Origin: Rhodospirillales bacterium | Lineage (GTDB): Bacteria > Pseudomonadota > Alphaproteobacteria > Rhodospirillales > 2-12-FULL-67-15 | DNA length: 58,310 nt | Direction: 5' to 3' | NCBI GenBank assembly: GCA_016872535.1 | Contig: VGZQ01000006.1 | Coordinates: 1-58,310, forward strand | In this document: positions 44,935-54,936 of the stretch, piece after piece | Layout: each line of letters begins with the position of its first letter | How positions within the stretch are numbered: position 1 is the stretch's first letter | The notes under the pieces: model-generated | Database searches by the model: none | Seen by the model: only the letters and a program-made list of their open reading frames with translations | Told to the model about the DNA's origin: nothing | Translations under genes and position numbers: made by a program

Positions 44935-45090
44935 GGCGACGTCCTCCCTTGGCCGTGTGCGCGTACCCTTGTCGTTCTCGGGTCCGACAGGTTCACACGC
45001 GAATATCCATCATAATACGCAAATATACATTCCTGGAAAGGTCGGCCTGGGTATGCGGCGATTTTCCTTCGAAACGCGGCTCGGTACCGG

Positions 45091-46386
45091 TTATTGGGTC
45101 CGGACCCTAGAGCGATTCCGGTCGCCGGGCGGCGTCACTCGGATTAGGGTGATTTGGTGGCGCTGGCGCCGGACGATCTCGAAGCGAAAGCCATGGAAGA
45201 TGAACGCCTGGCCGACCTCGGGGATACGCCGGGACTCATGCAACACCAGTCCCGCGAGCGTCGTCGCCGCCTCATCGGGCAGGTTCCAGTTCAACTCGCG
45301 GTCGAGATCGCGGATGGTCACGGACCCTTGGATCAGGTAGCTGCCGTCCGCCTGCGGGCGCACGCCGGGCAGCGGCTCGGCTGATCCGGCGGTATCGCGG
45401 GCTTCGGGCATATCGCCGACGATCTCGGCGAGAATGTCGGCGAGCGTGACGATGCCCATCAGACTGCCGTATTCGTCCACCACCACCGCGAACTGCTCGC
45501 GCCGCTCGCGGAACGCGCGCAACTGATCGAGCAAGGGCGTCGTTTCCGGAACAAACCAGGGCTTGGTCGCGATCTGGGCGATGTTCACTTTGCGTGCGTC
45601 GCCGCCGGCGTCGCGCACGGCGCGGAAAATGTCCTTGGTGTGCAGTACACCGACGATGTTGTCAGGATTCTCGCGCCAAAGGGGAAAGCGGGAATGCGGG
45701 CTTGCCAGGACCTTCTCGAAAATCGCCTCGGCCGGCTCGTCGGCATCGAAGGCGACAACGTGGCTGCGGTGGATCATCGCTTCGCCGAGTTGGAGCTCGG
45801 ACAAATCGAGCACGCCGTGGAGCATGGCGCGCTCGTGGCGGACGGCCTTGATATCCTCGCCCGCGTGCAATTCGATTGCGCCACGCAGTTCCTCGACCGA
45901 CGCAGCGAAACCGTCCTCAGCCTTGAAATCGACATTGAACAGTAACAAGCCGCGTCGAATCACGGTGTTGAGAACATGGGTGACGGGCTCCAGCACAAAC
46001 ACCACCGGTACCACCAGCGGCGCGAGCGCGCGCGCGGCGCGATCGGCGTTGCGGAAAGCATAGGTCTTGGGAAGAATTTCACCGAAGATGACGACCAGGG
46101 CGGTCATGGCGACAGTGGCGTAGGCGACGCCGACCTCGCCGAACATTGCGACCAGTGCGCCGGTTGCCAGTGCCGACGCGAGAATATTGACAATGTTATT
46201 GCCGACAAGGAGTGCGCCGAGCAGCCGCTCGCGATGCTGGCGGAGTTCGTTGACCATCGCCGCGCGCTTGTCGCCGGTGGTGGCAAGTTGGTGCATGAGC
46301 GGCCGCGAGGCGGCGGTCAATGCCGTTTCCGCGCCGGAAAAAAAGGCGGATGCGATCAGCAGAAAAAAAATGGCGATCAGGGTCAT
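45091..46386 (-). CDS. CorB/CNNM-type transporter (DUF21-CBS-CorC)
   Basis: A 431-residue membrane protein with a DUF21 domain of about four helices (FFLLIASAFFSGAETALTAAS to about 180), a CBS pair at about 200-330 (GVLHTKDIFRAV; FAVVVDEYGSLMGIVTLADI) and a C-terminal CorC/HlyC domain (GSVTIRDLDRELNWNLP). Family members transport Mg2+ or related divalent cations. It follows aroK and aroB on the same strand with 52 bp between aroB and its start region order reversed: transcription runs aroK, aroB, then this gene. Confidence 0.9.
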   Translation of the reverse strand: MTLIAIFFLLIASAFFSGAETALTAASRPLMHQLATTGDKRAAMVNELRQHRERLLGALLVGNNIVNILASALATGALVAMFGEVGVAYATVAMTALVVIFGEILPKTYAFRNADRAARALAPLVVPVVFVLEPVTHVLNTVIRRGLLLFNVDFKAEDGFAASVEELRGAIELHAGEDIKAVRHERAMLHGVLDLSELQLGEAMIHRSHVVAFDADEPAEAIFEKVLASPHSRFPLWRENPDNIVGVLHTKDIFRAVRDAGGDARKVNIAQIATKPWFVPETTPLLDQLRAFRERREQFAVVVDEYGSLMGIVTLADILAEIVGDMPEARDTAGSAEPLPGVRPQADGSYLIQGSVTIRDLDRELNWNLPDEAATTLAGLVLHESRRIPEVGQAFIFHGFRFEIVRRQRHQITLIRVTPPGDRNRSRVRTQ

Positions 46387-46438
46387 GGGATTACCTCATC
46401 GATCAGGAAAAAGCCCAGCGCACACGCGGGATCGCGGT

Positions 46439-47593
46439 TCAGCCGCCGAGGCGGTCCGCGAGAAACCGGCCGAGTTCGGCTTCGTCGACGTCGTGGGAAA
46501 CAAAGGCCCGACCGATACCGCGCGCGAGAATGAACGTGAGCTTGCCGCCAGCGACCTTCTTGTCGCGGCCCATATGGGCCATCAGCCGGGCTGCGGTCCA
46601 GCCATCTTTACGTCCATAATCGCCGAGCCGGTCGAGGGCGGCCGGCAGGCCGACCTCGTCGAGATGGCGTCGGACATGCGCCGCGTCCTCGGCTGGGCAG
46701 AGACCGAGCCGCGCGGAGAAATCGAACGCAAGCGCGAGGCCGACGGCGACGGCCTCGCCATGAATCAGCGCCGGGCCGAAGCCGGTTTCCGCTTCCAGGG
46801 CGTGGCCGAAGGTGTGACCGAGATTGAGGAGCGCGCGCTCGCCCTTTTCCCTTTCATCTGCGGCGACGATGGCCGCCTTGGCGGCGCAGCTGACACGCAC
46901 GGCGTGGCGACGAAGCGCGCGATCGCCCGCGATCAGGGCCCGGCCGTTCGCCTCCAGCCACGCGAAGAAGCCGGCGTCGTTGATTAAGCCGTATTTGACA
47001 ATTTCGGCATAACCGGCGAGCAGTTCGCGCGGAGGGAGAGTGTCGAGCACACCCATGTCCGCCAGCACCAGACGCGGTTGATGGAAGGAGCCGACCAGGT
47101 TCTTGCCCTGGCGGGTGTTGATGCCGGTCTTGCCGCCGACCGCGCTGTCGACCTGGGCCAGCAGCGTGGTCGGCACTTGAACAAAATCGATCCCGCGCAA
47201 CAAGATTGCCGCGGCGAAGCCGGTCAGATCCCCGATCACGCCGCCGCCGAGGGCGACCAGCACGGTCGAGCGCTCGATGCCGAGAGCGAGAATATTTTCG
47301 CTCAGATTTTCGAGTTCGCAAAAGCTCTTGGTCGATTCGCCGGGTGGCAGGATGATGGGTTCACTCGCGATTCCGGCGCGTTCGAGCCCGGCGCGGAATG
47401 GATCAAGATGCTTGGCCGCCACGTTGGTGTCGGTGACGATCACGACCTGGGGCAGCTTAAGGAGCGGCCGGAGATGGCGTCCAGCGTCGGCGATCAGCCC
47501 CTCGCCGATGACAATGTCGTAGGCGCGCGCGCCGAGCCCGACGGTCAGGCGCTCCTCGCCAGCGGCATCGGCGGCGCGAACCGGCGCGGTCAT
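46439..47593 (-). CDS. aroB: 3-dehydroquinate synthase
   Basis: A 384-residue NAD- and metal-dependent cyclase, second step of the shikimate pathway. [20 protein letters not shown] near 117 binds [24 protein letters not shown] near 143 and [13 protein letters not shown] near 260 carry substrate and zinc residues. The ATG overlaps the aroK stop by four bases, so they are coupled. Residues 1-15 are a variable extension. Confidence 0.95.
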   Translation of the reverse strand: MTAPVRAADAAGEERLTVGLGARAYDIVIGEGLIADAGRHLRPLLKLPQVVIVTDTNVAAKHLDPFRAGLERAGIASEPIILPPGESTKSFCELENLSENILALGIERSTVLVALGGGVIGDLTGFAAAILLRGIDFVQVPTTLLAQVDSAVGGKTGINTRQGKNLVGSFHQPRLVLADMGVLDTLPPRELLAGYAEIVKYGLINDAGFFAWLEANGRALIAGDRALRRHAVRVSCAAKAAIVAADEREKGERALLNLGHTFGHALEAETGFGPALIHGEAVAVGLALAFDFSARLGLCPAEDAAHVRRHLDEVGLPAALDRLGDYGRKDGWTAARLMAHMGRDKKVAGGKLTFILARGIGRAFVSHDVDEAELGRFLADRLGG

Positions 47594-48186
47594 GGCACCC
47601 TCTTTTCGGCCCGCTCGTGCAGGCCGGCGAGAATCCGGTCTATCATCCGCTCGATGTTCTCGTCGGTGGTGTCGACAGTCATGTCGGCTTCGGCATAAAC
47701 CGGATAGCGTTCGGCCATCAGGCGTTCCAAGGTCGCGCGCGGATCGCCATGAGCGAGCAGGGGACGCCCGCCCCGGCGCGCGGTGCGCCGGACCAGCAGG
47801 TCAAGATCGGCGCGGAGCCAGATCGAGATCGCGCGCTCGCGGATGCGTTCGCGGGTGCGCGAGTTCATAAACGCGCCGCCGCCAGTGGCGAGCACCTGGG
47901 GTCCCGATTCGAGCAGGCGGGCGATGACCCGTTCCTCACCGTCGCGGAAGGCCGGTTCGCCGTAGAGGCGGAAAATGTCCTCGATCGAGCAGCCGGCGGC
48001 GCGCTCGATCTCCTCGTCGGCGTCGACGAAAGGCAGGTCGAGAATCTTGGCTAGCCGGCGGCCGACGCTTGACTTGCCCGCACCCATGAGTCCGACCAGG
48101 ACCACGGATTTGCCCGATGTCAGGGGTAGAGCGCGGCCGGTCGAGGCGGAGGAGGCGGTCGAGGTCATGAGATTCGAAAGGTCCAT
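47590..48186 (-). CDS. aroK: Shikimate kinase
   Basis: A kinase of about 198 residues that phosphorylates shikimate. Walker [16 protein letters not shown] lies near residue 32, the substrate Asp in [12 protein letters not shown], the Arg in [12 protein letters not shown], and the GGG substrate loop in [10 protein letters not shown]. The lid Arg is in [10 protein letters not shown] 48186 or 48168 could start it; neither has a strong ribosome site. A much longer open frame upstream is antisense overlap with the divergent exported-protein gene. Confidence 0.92.
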   Translation of the reverse strand: MDLSNLMTSTASSASTGRALPLTSGKSVVLVGLMGAGKSSVGRRLAKILDLPFVDADEEIERAAGCSIEDIFRLYGEPAFRDGEERVIARLLESGPQVLATGGGAFMNSRTRERIRERAISIWLRADLDLLVRRTARRGGRPLLAHGDPRATLERLMAERYPVYAEADMTVDTTDENIERMIDRILAGLHERAEKRVP

Positions 48187-48330
48187 AGCCGGCGACGAGG
48201 CGTTGAAAGCCGGGGGCGCGGCCGATAAACTGCCCGAAATTCGCCGCGTTTCCAGCTTAACATACCGGCGGGCGGACAACCAAGGCGCCCTCCCCAAACC
48301 GCGAGGCTTTCCCGCCCGCGAAGGAAATTC

Positions 48331-48471
48331 ATGAAAGGGCTCTCGATCGTCGTTTTGTCGGTGTTGATCCTGGTGCTGGTGGGCGGTGGAGTTTTTCTGG
48401 CAACCTGGGAAATTCCGGCGCCGAAGGCCAAGGTCGAGAAAGTCATCCCCGATGAACGCTTTCCGCGTTAA
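48331..48471 (+). CDS. 46-residue single-pass membrane protein
   Basis: A short gene starting at ATG 48331 after AAGGAA. Residues 4-26 form one membrane helix ([20 protein letters not shown] begins it), followed by a polar, Lys/Pro-rich tail ([18 protein letters not shown]). Its last 20 bases overlap the start of the next gene, so translation is probably coupled. It sits opposite aroK. I see a good ribosome site and a plausible topology, but no known function. Confidence 0.65.
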   Translation: MKGLSIVVLSVLILVLVGGGVFLATWEIPAPKAKVEKVIPDERFPR

Positions 48472-50266
48472 CGCAAATTTCCGACGCGCGCGGCCGGGCC
48501 ACCTCGTCGCGGTGCTCGCGCTCATGTCGCTCGCGTCCGCATTCTCCGTCGGCGCGCAGGAGGGGCCTGTGCGCCTGATTCCCCCGTCGGCGACCGGATC
48601 GCCGCCGCCGTCCGTACCGGCCCCGGCTGGGGCGGACGGCGGCGGCGAGCGCGTCCAGCCGCCCGCGGCCTTGGTCGGGCCCGAAGTGCAGGTCGATAAG
48701 CTCACCAGCCTCAATTTCGACAGCGCCGGCACGCTGGCCGACGCCGACGGCGGTCTCGGCGCGCAGATGTGGAAAGGTACCCCCAGATCGTTGGTCGACT
48801 CCTTGCTGCCGAAGCTTCCGGTCAACGTGGTTTCGCCGGCGATGCGCGGCCTGATGCGACGGCTGTTGTTGACGCCGGCGGCGGCGCCGGAAGGGCCGAC
48901 GGAAGGCGGGAGCCTGATCGTCGAACGTACGCGACTTCTCGCCGCCATGGGCGACCAAGCGGGGGTGACGGCGTTGTTGGAAGCGATACCGGGTCGCGCC
49001 AACAATCCCGCTCTTCTCCGGCTGGAAACCGACGTACGCTTTCTCGGCAACGATAATGCGCGCGCGTGCGCAACCGCCGCCGGCCAAGTGCGCGAGGGGC
49101 GCGATTCTTACTGGCTCAAGGCATTCGCCTTCTGCCAAGCGCTGGCAGGCGAGGTGGGCAAGGCTCAGCTTGCGTCCGCGCTGCTCCGAGAAATGGGCGA
49201 GGAAGACGCCGTCTTCACCCAGATCATGGACCGCTTTGCCGGTGCGGCGCCTACGCCGCTCGCGTCGCTACGCAACCCGACACCGTTGCACATCGCCATG
49301 GCGCGTGCCGCCAACGTGCAATTGCCCAAGGATGTTCTCAGCGTCACCAGTCCGGGGGTGCTCAGGACCATTTCCATCAGCCCCAACGCGCCCATCGACG
49401 TGCGGCTCGATGCCGCCGAGCGCGCGGAAACGGCGGGCGCGCTGCCAACCGAGGCGCTCCGCCAGCTCTACATGGGTGTCTCCTTCACCGAACAAGACCT
49501 CGCCAATCCGCTGAGCAAGGCCGAAGCCGAGAGCGGTCCCTTGAGCCGGGCACTGCTCTACCGCACCGCCATGATCCAAACCGTGCCGGCGGCGCAGGCC
49601 GAACCGGTGACCAAGGCGCTGGCGCTCGCCCGGCGCGGCGGGCGCTATCCGTCGGCGGTGCGCGTATTCATGCCGGTGCTGAAGCGGATTCCGGCGTCGG
49701 CCGACCTGCTGTGGCTCGCGCCCGAAGCTGCGCGCGCGTCGCTGTTCGCGGGCGACGCCGAGGCCGCACGCGGCTGGTTCGCCGTCCTGCGCGGTGCGTC
49801 CCACGTCGACAAGGATGCGGCGAGCGCGTTGGCGTCGCTTGTTCCGCTCGCCAAGCTCGCAGGCTCGGTCGAGGGACAGGGGTTCCAGGCGGCCGATCTC
49901 GCCAAGTGGTGGGAAACGGCCAAGGGCCGCGATAATGCCCGCGTTCTTGCGGAAATGTTCTTTAGTCTCTACGACCTGATGGTCGAGCCGGTGCCGCCCG
50001 CGACTTGGGACCTGCTGTTGCAGACGGCCGAGCGCACGCCCGTGCCGGTGGCGAGCCCGGCGTTGTGGGCACGGCTGGAATCGGCGGCGCGCGAACGCCG
50101 GATCGGCGAAACCGTGCTGCTCGCCCTGTTGGCGCTAGGCGAAGGCGGGCCGGCGCAGGCCGGTCCTTTCACGCTCACCCGCACGCTACGGGCGCTGGAT
50201 ACCGCCGGGTTCAAAGCCGAGGCGCGCGCGCTCGCCCTCGAGGCGGCAGTGGCGCTCGGCCTGTGA
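48452..50266 (+). CDS. Large exported protein of unknown function
   Basis: A 604-residue protein. ATG 48452 gives a signal sequence (basic stretch to about residue 17, hydrophobic [18 protein letters not shown]). A proline-rich spacer follows, then an alpha-helical body with repeated leucine/alanine-rich helices, possibly degenerate TPR-like repeats. Several short repeats such as [14 protein letters not shown] and [12 protein letters not shown] point that way. No enzyme motif is visible. The gene overlaps the 46-residue gene before it and its TGA overlaps the xerD GTG, so all three are probably one transcript. Confidence 0.65.
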   Translation: MNAFRVNANFRRARPGHLVAVLALMSLASAFSVGAQEGPVRLIPPSATGSPPPSVPAPAGADGGGERVQPPAALVGPEVQVDKLTSLNFDSAGTLADADGGLGAQMWKGTPRSLVDSLLPKLPVNVVSPAMRGLMRRLLLTPAAAPEGPTEGGSLIVERTRLLAAMGDQAGVTALLEAIPGRANNPALLRLETDVRFLGNDNARACATAAGQVREGRDSYWLKAFAFCQALAGEVGKAQLASALLREMGEEDAVFTQIMDRFAGAAPTPLASLRNPTPLHIAMARAANVQLPKDVLSVTSPGVLRTISISPNAPIDVRLDAAERAETAGALPTEALRQLYMGVSFTEQDLANPLSKAEAESGPLSRALLYRTAMIQTVPAAQAEPVTKALALARRGGRYPSAVRVFMPVLKRIPASADLLWLAPEAARASLFAGDAEAARGWFAVLRGASHVDKDAASALASLVPLAKLAGSVEGQGFQAADLAKWWETAKGRDNARVLAEMFFSLYDLMVEPVPPATWDLLLQTAERTPVPVASPALWARLESAARERRIGETVLLALLALGEGGPAQAGPFTLTRTLRALDTAGFKAEARALALEAAVALGL

Positions 50267-51255
50267 CCCGCCTTCGCCGAGGTTCCGGCGGAGAGGCCCG
50301 CCGGACCACATTCGGACGTGAAGGCGAATCCCGGCATCTGGAAACGTTTCTCGAAATGCTCGCGGCCGAGCGTGGCGCGGCCGCCAACACTATCGACTCC
50401 TACCGCCGCGATCTTTCGGATTTTGCCGCCTTCGCCGCCAAGCGCGGGAACAAGGCCGAGGATGCCGACGCGCGGCTTTTGCGCGATTATCTCGCCCGCT
50501 TGGCGCAAACGGGCATGAGCGCAGCCACGTCGGCGCGCCGCTTGTCGGCGCTGCGCCGATTCTTTCGCTTTCTCCATGGCGAGAGGCTGCGCGGCGACGA
50601 CCCGACCGCGGCCCTGGAAGGCCCACGTGCGTCGCGGCCGTTGCCCAAGTACCTGAGCGAAGTAGAGGTCGACAAGTTGCTGGACGCCGCCCGCGCGCGG
50701 GGAGGAGCGGAGGGAATCCGGTTGGTTGCCCTGCTTGAGGTGTTGTACGCGACGGGCTTGCGCGTTTCCGAACTGGTCGCATTGCCGCTCTCGGCACTGC
50801 CGCGCGCGGGCCGCATGCTGATCGTACGCGGCAAGGGCGGCAAAGAACGTATGGTGCCGTTAAGCGACCCCGCCGAGGCCGCGCTCGGGGACTGGAAAAA
50901 AGTGCGCGAGCAGTTTCTTCCGGGGCGCACGGTCAAGGGTCGGCGGGGCGAGCGCGAGAGCCCATGGCTGTTTCCGTCGCGCGGCAAGGGGGGGCATCTG
51001 ACCCGCGCGCGGTTCCAGCAGCTGCTCAAGGAATTGGCGGTCGAGGCCGGCGTCGCCCCCCGACGGGTATCCCCGCACGTTCTCCGGCATTCGTTTGCCA
51101 GTCACATGCTCGCGCGCGGGGCGGATTTGCGCGCGCTTCAGCAAATGCTTGGGCACGCGGACATCGCCACGACCCAGATTTACACCCACGTGCTGGAGGA
51201 TCGCCTCAAGGCGTTGGTGGCGGCAAGCCATCCGCTCGCGCGCAAGCGCGGATAG
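50263..51255 (+). CDS. xerD: Tyrosine recombinase XerD
   Basis: A 330-residue site-specific recombinase that resolves chromosome dimers with XerC at dif. The core-binding domain covers residues 23-115, the catalytic domain the rest. R167 is in TGLRVSEL; K in GKGGKERMVPL; H272 and R275 in HVLRHSFASHML; H298 in LGHADIATTQ; and nucleophile Y307 in IYTH. GTG 50263 overlaps the upstream stop. Its chromosomal setting, with no attachment repeats or cargo, argues for a housekeeping XerD and not an element integrase. Confidence 0.93.
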   Translation: MTRLRRGSGGEARRTTFGREGESRHLETFLEMLAAERGAAANTIDSYRRDLSDFAAFAAKRGNKAEDADARLLRDYLARLAQTGMSAATSARRLSALRRFFRFLHGERLRGDDPTAALEGPRASRPLPKYLSEVEVDKLLDAARARGGAEGIRLVALLEVLYATGLRVSELVALPLSALPRAGRMLIVRGKGGKERMVPLSDPAEAALGDWKKVREQFLPGRTVKGRRGERESPWLFPSRGKGGHLTRARFQQLLKELAVEAGVAPRRVSPHVLRHSFASHMLARGADLRALQQMLGHADIATTQIYTHVLEDRLKALVAASHPLARKRG

Positions 51256-51285
51256 TCGAGGGCACGCAAGGATCCGGAGCGGCCC

Positions 51286-51459
51286 TTAAGCGTTGTTATC
51301 ACGGCTGGCACGGATTTCTTTATAGAGATCGAAAACCATCAAAGCGACGACGATCAGGATGATGGTGACCAGCGGGGGGGCCTTGACCCAGGCCGCCATG
51401 AAACCGAGAAATGCGATCATCAGGATCGCGCCGATGATGCCGGAGATCAGGAGAGTCAT
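51286..51459 (-). CDS. 57-residue two-helix membrane protein
   Basis: The ATG at 51459 overlaps the amidase stop (ATGA). Two hydrophobic helices (about 2-24 and 28-46) with a short KAPP turn are followed by a charged tail (DLYKEIRASRDNNA). As the last gene of the second TRAP operon it might assist the transporter, as small accessory subunits do; this is only context. Confidence 0.6.
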   Translation of the reverse strand: MTLLISGIIGAILMIAFLGFMAAWVKAPPLVTIILIVVALMVFDLYKEIRASRDNNA

Positions 51460-52835
51460 GGGGTTCTGCCTTTCTTCGGTTTTGCGGATTTCGACTTCGT
51501 GCCCGGGCGCTTGCCCGACAGCGTCGCGGCGAGCCAACGGGCGGTTCTGAGCAGCCGGGCGTCGTTACCGCGTCGGCCGACGAGTTGGACGCCGACCGGC
51601 AGTCCGTTCGGACCGGTGAGCAGCGGCAAGGTCACGGCGGGCAAGCCGAGATAAGTCCAAATCGTGCAGAAAACCGGGCTGCCGGTTGCGTCCAGGCCGA
51701 CCGGCGCCTCGCCGGTGGTCGCAGGCGTCAAAATGGCGTCGTATTCGTCGAATACGGCGTCGACCGTGGCGTTGATCGGCTCGATCATGTCGACCGCCCG
51801 GCGGTAGTCGAATGCCAGGTGCTTGCGCCCGCGCTCGAGCAGTTCCCGCATCTGCCGGCTTAATTTATCGCGCGCTTTCTCGTATTCGCGGTGCAGATTG
51901 CGGGCCATTTCCACGTCCATGACGATCTGGTGCATGGCGACGATTTCCCGCGCGATCATAGGCAACTCCACCTCACCCGTAGCGTCGCCGAGCGCGTTCA
52001 CCAGTTCGGCGAAGGCGGCATGCGTCGTCGGCTCGGCTTGGTTCCAGACCGGCGTCTTGACGAACGCGAAGCGGGGAGGGAGCGGCGGGTTTTCCGCGGC
52101 CGTCTGCGCGAGCGGTGGGATCGCGACCGAACGGGTGTCGGGATCGTCTTCGTCGTGGCCGGCCATGATCTCGGCCAGCAGCGCCGCGTCCTCGATCGTG
52201 CGAGCAAAGGTGCCAACGTGATCGAGGGTACGGGAAAGGAGGAACGCGCCGGTGCGCGGGATCAACCCATGTGTCGGCTTGAAGCCGACCACGCCGCAAT
52301 AGGACGCCGGCCGGATCACCGAGCCGTTGGTCTGCGTGCCGATCGCGCCCGGCACCATTATTGCGGCGACGGCCGCCGCCGATCCGCTCGAGGAGCCGCC
52401 GGGGGTGCGCTTGGGATCGTGCGGATTGCGGGTCTTGCCGGGAAAGAAATAGGCGAACTCGGTGGTCACGGTCTTGCCCAGGATCACCGCGCCGGCCGCG
52501 CGCAAGCTGGCCACGCAGGCGGCGTCGCGTCGCGGCGCGTGACCGGCGTAGATGGGCGAGCCGTACTCGGTCGGATAGTCGGCGGTGTCGAACAGGTCCT
52601 TGATTCCGACCGGAATGCCGTGGAGCCGACCGACGGCTTGTCCCCGGGAGCGGCGGGAATCGAGCTCTTCCGCCTGGCGCATGGCGTGTTCGGGATCGAG
52701 GCACCGCCAGGCCTGGACGTCCTTGTCGACCGCCGCGATGCGATCGAGACAGGATCGCACCAGTTCGGCGGACTTCAGGCGCCCCTCGCGAATCTCGAGC
52801 GCGGCCTGCGCCAGCGACAGCTCGTGCGGGTTCAT
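51456..52835 (-). CDS. Amidase-signature hydrolase
   Basis: A 459-residue enzyme of the amidase signature family. The Ser-cisSer-Lys triad is seen: K79 in GIPVGIKDLFD, the cis-Ser in GGSSSGSAAAVAA near 148-150, and the nucleophile Ser in NGSVIRPASYCG near 172. It should hydrolyse an amide or related bond in the cytoplasm. It begins 16 bp after the TRAP large permease, so it is in the transporter operon and may act on the imported compound. Residue use gives no substrate; not GatA, since the other Gat subunits are absent. Confidence 0.88.
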   Translation of the reverse strand: MNPHELSLAQAALEIREGRLKSAELVRSCLDRIAAVDKDVQAWRCLDPEHAMRQAEELDSRRSRGQAVGRLHGIPVGIKDLFDTADYPTEYGSPIYAGHAPRRDAACVASLRAAGAVILGKTVTTEFAYFFPGKTRNPHDPKRTPGGSSSGSAAAVAAIMVPGAIGTQTNGSVIRPASYCGVVGFKPTHGLIPRTGAFLLSRTLDHVGTFARTIEDAALLAEIMAGHDEDDPDTRSVAIPPLAQTAAENPPLPPRFAFVKTPVWNQAEPTTHAAFAELVNALGDATGEVELPMIAREIVAMHQIVMDVEMARNLHREYEKARDKLSRQMRELLERGRKHLAFDYRRAVDMIEPINATVDAVFDEYDAILTPATTGEAPVGLDATGSPVFCTIWTYLGLPAVTLPLLTGPNGLPVGVQLVGRRGNDARLLRTARWLAATLSGKRPGTKSKSAKPKKGRTP

Positions 52836-52851
52836 CGCCGGAACGGGGTCC

Positions 52852-54201
52852 TCACTTCGGCGTGTAGAGATAATCCGGCAGCCAGAGCACGATCTGCGGG
52901 AAGATGTAGATCAGGACCATGCTCAGGAAGACCATGAACACGAAAGGCAACGAACCGTTGAAGATGTCGGTCAGTTTCACATGCGGTGGTGCTACGCCCT
53001 TGAGGTAGAATGCCGCCATCGCCATCGGCGGCGTGTTGAACGACGTCTGGAGGTTAAGCGCGACCAGGATGCCGAAGAAGATCGGATCGATGTCGAAATG
53101 CTTCAACAGGGGCAGGAAGATCGGCACGAAGATGATGATGATTTCCGTCCACTCCAGCGGCCAGCCGAGCAGAAAGATGATGATCTGGGCGAGAATCAGG
53201 AACTGGACCGGGGTCATATCGAGACCGAGAATGAAACTCTCGATCACGTGATGCCCGCCTAGCACCGAGAACACGGCGGAAAACGTCCACGACCCGATGA
53301 ACAGATAGCAGATCATCGCCGTCGAACGCGTCGTCAGATAGACCGATTCCTTCAGCATCTGGAAATTGAACGAGCGGTATCCGGCGGCGAGCGCTATGCT
53401 GGCCAGCGCGCCGCCCGCCGCCGCTTCGGAGGGCGTCGCCAGTCCGAACAGGATCGCGCCGAGCACCGACAAGATCAGGATCGCGAGCGGGAAAAAGGAT
53501 GTCAAAAGTTCCAAAAATATTTGCGTCACGGACGCTTGGGTTTCCGACGGAGGCAGCTTGGGGCATAGCGCCGGATTGAGAACGGCGCGGACGATGATAT
53601 ACAGGATATAAAATGCGGCGAGCATGAATCCGGGAAAGAACGCGCCCGCGTAGAGCTTAACCGCCGAAACGCCGGCCATGGCGGCGTACACGATCAGCAA
53701 AATACTGGGTGGAATCAGGATGCCGAGACAGCCGCCCGCGCACACCACGCCGGCGGCGAGCTTGGTGTTGTAGCCGGCGCGCAGCATCGCCGGAAACGCG
53801 AGCAGCCCCATCAACGTCACGACCGCGCCGACGATGCCGGTTGCGGTCGCGAACAAGGCGCAGGTCACCATGGTGGCGACGGCGAGGGAACCCGGAATGT
53901 TCCTGGCCGCGATCTGCAATGCGTGGAACAGGCGATCGAGGATGTTTGCTCGCTCGACGATATAACCCATGAGCAGGAACAGCGGCACCGCCGTCAGCAC
54001 GTCGTTGGACGTGACCTCGAAGGTCTTTTGCACCAACAAGGTGAAGATCCGGTTCTGGGCGAATTCCTGGGCGGGTACGAAGAAGGCATAGAAGCCGAAT
54101 CCGACGCCCATGGCCATCAGCGAGAATGCGATCGGGAAGCCCAAAACGATGACGAAAATGAACAGAAACAGCATCAACATGCCGACCTGAGGATCGGTCA
54201 T
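52852..54201 (-). CDS. dctM: TRAP transporter large permease (second system)
   Basis: A 449-residue channel subunit with about twelve membrane helices. FPIAFSLMAMGVGFGFY, AVPLFLLMGYIVERANI, ATATGIVGAVVTLMGLLAFP, LATPSEAAAGGALASIAL and LQTSFNTPPMAMAAFYLKG match the family. It starts two bases after dctQ and runs into the amidase gene. Confidence 0.93.
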   Translation of the reverse strand: MTDPQVGMLMLFLFIFVIVLGFPIAFSLMAMGVGFGFYAFFVPAQEFAQNRIFTLLVQKTFEVTSNDVLTAVPLFLLMGYIVERANILDRLFHALQIAARNIPGSLAVATMVTCALFATATGIVGAVVTLMGLLAFPAMLRAGYNTKLAAGVVCAGGCLGILIPPSILLIVYAAMAGVSAVKLYAGAFFPGFMLAAFYILYIIVRAVLNPALCPKLPPSETQASVTQIFLELLTSFFPLAILILSVLGAILFGLATPSEAAAGGALASIALAAGYRSFNFQMLKESVYLTTRSTAMICYLFIGSWTFSAVFSVLGGHHVIESFILGLDMTPVQFLILAQIIIFLLGWPLEWTEIIIIFVPIFLPLLKHFDIDPIFFGILVALNLQTSFNTPPMAMAAFYLKGVAPPHVKLTDIFNGSLPFVFMVFLSMVLIYIFPQIVLWLPDYLYTPK

Positions 54202-54203
54202 CG

Positions 54204-54812
54204 TTAGGCTCCCTTCCGGCCGGGCGACGCCGCCTCGCCGTGTTCCTTGAGGTATTGCTGCTCGCGCAGGATAATGCTTTCCATTTCCTCGACGTCATGC
54301 AGCCGCTGCGGCCAGCCGTTCTGGCGGATGCAAATAATGCAGCGGATGATCTCGGCGATCCCTTGCAGCAGCAGGAACACGCCGGTGAGTGGGATCAAGG
54401 TCTTCAAGGGAAAGACCGGCACGCCGGCCGGGCTGAAGATGCTGACTTCGCGGAACCGGATCGACATTTCCGCGTAATTCCAGCCGGAATAAATGAACGC
54501 CGCGACCGCCGGCAAGAAGAACAAGATATACAGCGAAAGGTCCATAAGCGCCTGCACGCGCGGCGGCCACAGCCGGTAGAGCATGTCGGCGCGGACGTGG
54601 CCGTTGCGCGACAGCGTGTAGGCGCCGGCCATCAGGAACATGGCGCCATAGGCGATGTAGCTGACGTCGAACGCCCAGGTGGTCGGCGCGTTCAGGACAT
54701 AGCGCACAAACACTTCGTAGCCGACGCCGAAGGTGAGCAGCAGGAGCAGCCAGGCGAATGCCTTGCCGACCCAGGTGCTAAGGGAATCGATAAAGAAAAG
54801 AAATTTGGTCAT
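54204..54812 (-). CDS. dctQ: TRAP transporter small permease (second system)
   Basis: A 202-residue membrane protein with four helices and a DctQ signature (VRYVLNAPTTWAFDVSYIAY). The cytoplasmic C-terminus is long and charged. It is separated from dctP by 124 bp that contain a stable hairpin, and is joined to dctM by 2 bp. Confidence 0.88.
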   Translation of the reverse strand: MTKFLFFIDSLSTWVGKAFAWLLLLLTFGVGYEVFVRYVLNAPTTWAFDVSYIAYGAMFLMAGAYTLSRNGHVRADMLYRLWPPRVQALMDLSLYILFFLPAVAAFIYSGWNYAEMSIRFREVSIFSPAGVPVFPLKTLIPLTGVFLLLQGIAEIIRCIICIRQNGWPQRLHDVEEMESIILREQQYLKEHGEAASPGRKGA

Positions 54813-54871
54813 GTCTGCCCGAACGGTGGCTTAGGTCGCCCTTATCCTATGCACGGGGCTCTTCGCAGGTC

Positions 54872-54895
54872 GGGCGGCGCAAGCCTGCGCCGCCC
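54872..54895. repeat. Perfect 10-bp hairpin between dctP and dctQ
   Basis: GGGCGGCGCA and TGCGCCGCCC around an AGCC loop, in the 124-bp gap after the dctP stop. There is no T tract, so mRNA stabilisation or partial termination is more likely than full termination. The position parallels the hairpin behind tctC. Confidence 0.6.
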
Positions 54896-54936
54896 TTCCC
54901 GTGAACAAGCCGATGACGTTACGTGACGAGGACCGG

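Noticed and set aside
45098-45109. GGGTCCGGACCC palindrome-like stretch near the CorB-type gene end
   Set aside because: It lies in coding sequence and GC-rich palindromes of this size are expected by chance here.
50263-51255. Phage or island integrase
   Set aside because: Residues and setting match housekeeping XerD; there is no cargo, tRNA or attachment repeat nearby.
51891-52937. 348-codon open frame on the plus strand
   Set aside because: Antisense to the amidase, no coding features.
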